Positions 63,780-64,000 of a stretch of 64,000 nucleotides of DNA are shown piece after piece (within the stretch, counting starts at the first letter, position 1; each line of letters starts with the position of its first letter). Position numbers and translations under genes: made by a program. The notes beneath the pieces were generated by a model. That model did no database searches. It was not told the origin of the DNA and was given only the letters and a program-made list of their open reading frames with translations. Source of the stretch: Candidatus Roseilinea mizusawaensis (GTDB taxonomy: Bacteria > Chloroflexota > Anaerolineae > J036 > Brachytrichaceae); assembly GCA_016841965.1 (NCBI GenBank), contig JAEANN010000047.1, forward strand, positions 42,993-106,992. Reading direction: 5' to 3'.

Positions 63780-64000
63780 CTCTAACACCTCGTTCCTGAA
63801 AATTGAAAGCCAATTCGACTCACCCGTTGTATTTCGATCTATCTGTTGTGTCTTTAGGCGACAACCACCTCCGAGGGTGTAGCGCAGATTTGTGACAGTC
63901 ACCGCCGGCGGCACTGACGGATTGCGGCGTCTAGCCGATTGCTGTGCAGTTCACACAAGGCGGCGAGCATGGCCGCAGCATGCCGCCGTTCCCACCCCCG

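Overview
The window is about 64 kb of GC-rich bacterial chromosome, most plausibly from a Chloroflexota (Anaerolineae-like) bacterium. The phylum call is inference. It rests on the very frequent hexamer GCCGGC, a NB-ARC/TPR/BTAD regulator, an effector-associated-domain (EAD) gene, a UPF0718/TIGR03943 pair, many small conserved proteins of the kind common in that phylum, and heptamer repeat tracts between and inside genes. No phage, insertion sequence or CRISPR array is visible. The region is mostly ordinary core and transport genes, with one odd accessory patch (about 15-25 kb).

Layout. 1-3 kb: 3' part of a sugar ABC transporter (binding protein cut by the window edge, two permeases) with a 17-bp perfect hairpin after the binding-protein gene. 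3-5.3 kb: an ABC1/UbiB-like kinase gene split by a 72-bp in-frame insertion, then mscL. 5.3-8.3 kb: malQ, a signal-peptidase-I-like protein lacking both catalytic residues, and deoC. 8.4-9.1 kb: a VapBC/FitAB-type toxin-antitoxin pair with its own promoter and operator-like palindrome. 9.2-11.6 kb: CoA-binding protein, O-acetylhomoserine sulfhydrylase, GNAT acetyltransferase. 11.7-24.7 kb: a large ATPase regulator with a C-terminal BTAD region, a DUF3558-like lipoprotein, a 1998-residue secreted FN3-type protein, and an EAD protein next to a membrane TPR protein. Two genes in this patch carry frameshifts. 24.8-26 kb: a serine-palmitoyltransferase-like alpha-oxoamine synthase with terminator, then a gene-free stretch carrying duplicated DnaA-box pairs.

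26.4-30.1 kb (minus): a thiamine operon (thiamine pyrophosphokinase, permease, HMP/thiamine-binding protein, methyltransferase, YkoF-like protein) behind a TPP riboswitch with terminator. 30.2-37.8 kb: RCK/TrkA-type protein, proS, DUF4350 and DUF4129 proteins, tRNA-Pro(TGG), rho, VOC protein. 37.8-42.3 kb (minus): UPF0718 permease with TIGR03943 partner, MOP-superfamily flippase, SH3 protein. 42.5-45.4 kb (minus): groES-groEL under a CIRCE element, and a Uma2-like protein. 45.5-53.7 kb (minus): a sulfur region with a CBS-domain cystathionine beta-synthase/cysteine synthase, two nitrate/sulfonate-type ABC transporters, one next to an Rrf2 regulator and the other behind a SAM-I riboswitch.

53.7-58.8 kb (plus): a LacI-family regulator with twin operators followed by a ribose-type ABC transporter (ATPase, permease, binding protein). 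58.9-63.8 kb: zinc alcohol dehydrogenase, DUF6951-like protein, glycosylasparaginase-type Ntn hydrolase, and the nitrogen pair glnK-type PII and amt.

Main themes: riboswitch-controlled vitamin and sulfur uptake, sugar uptake, nitrogen sensing, and an accessory patch with signs of decay or phase variation. Heptamer and nonamer repeat tracts recur in 5' leaders and have been captured in frame inside at least two proteins.
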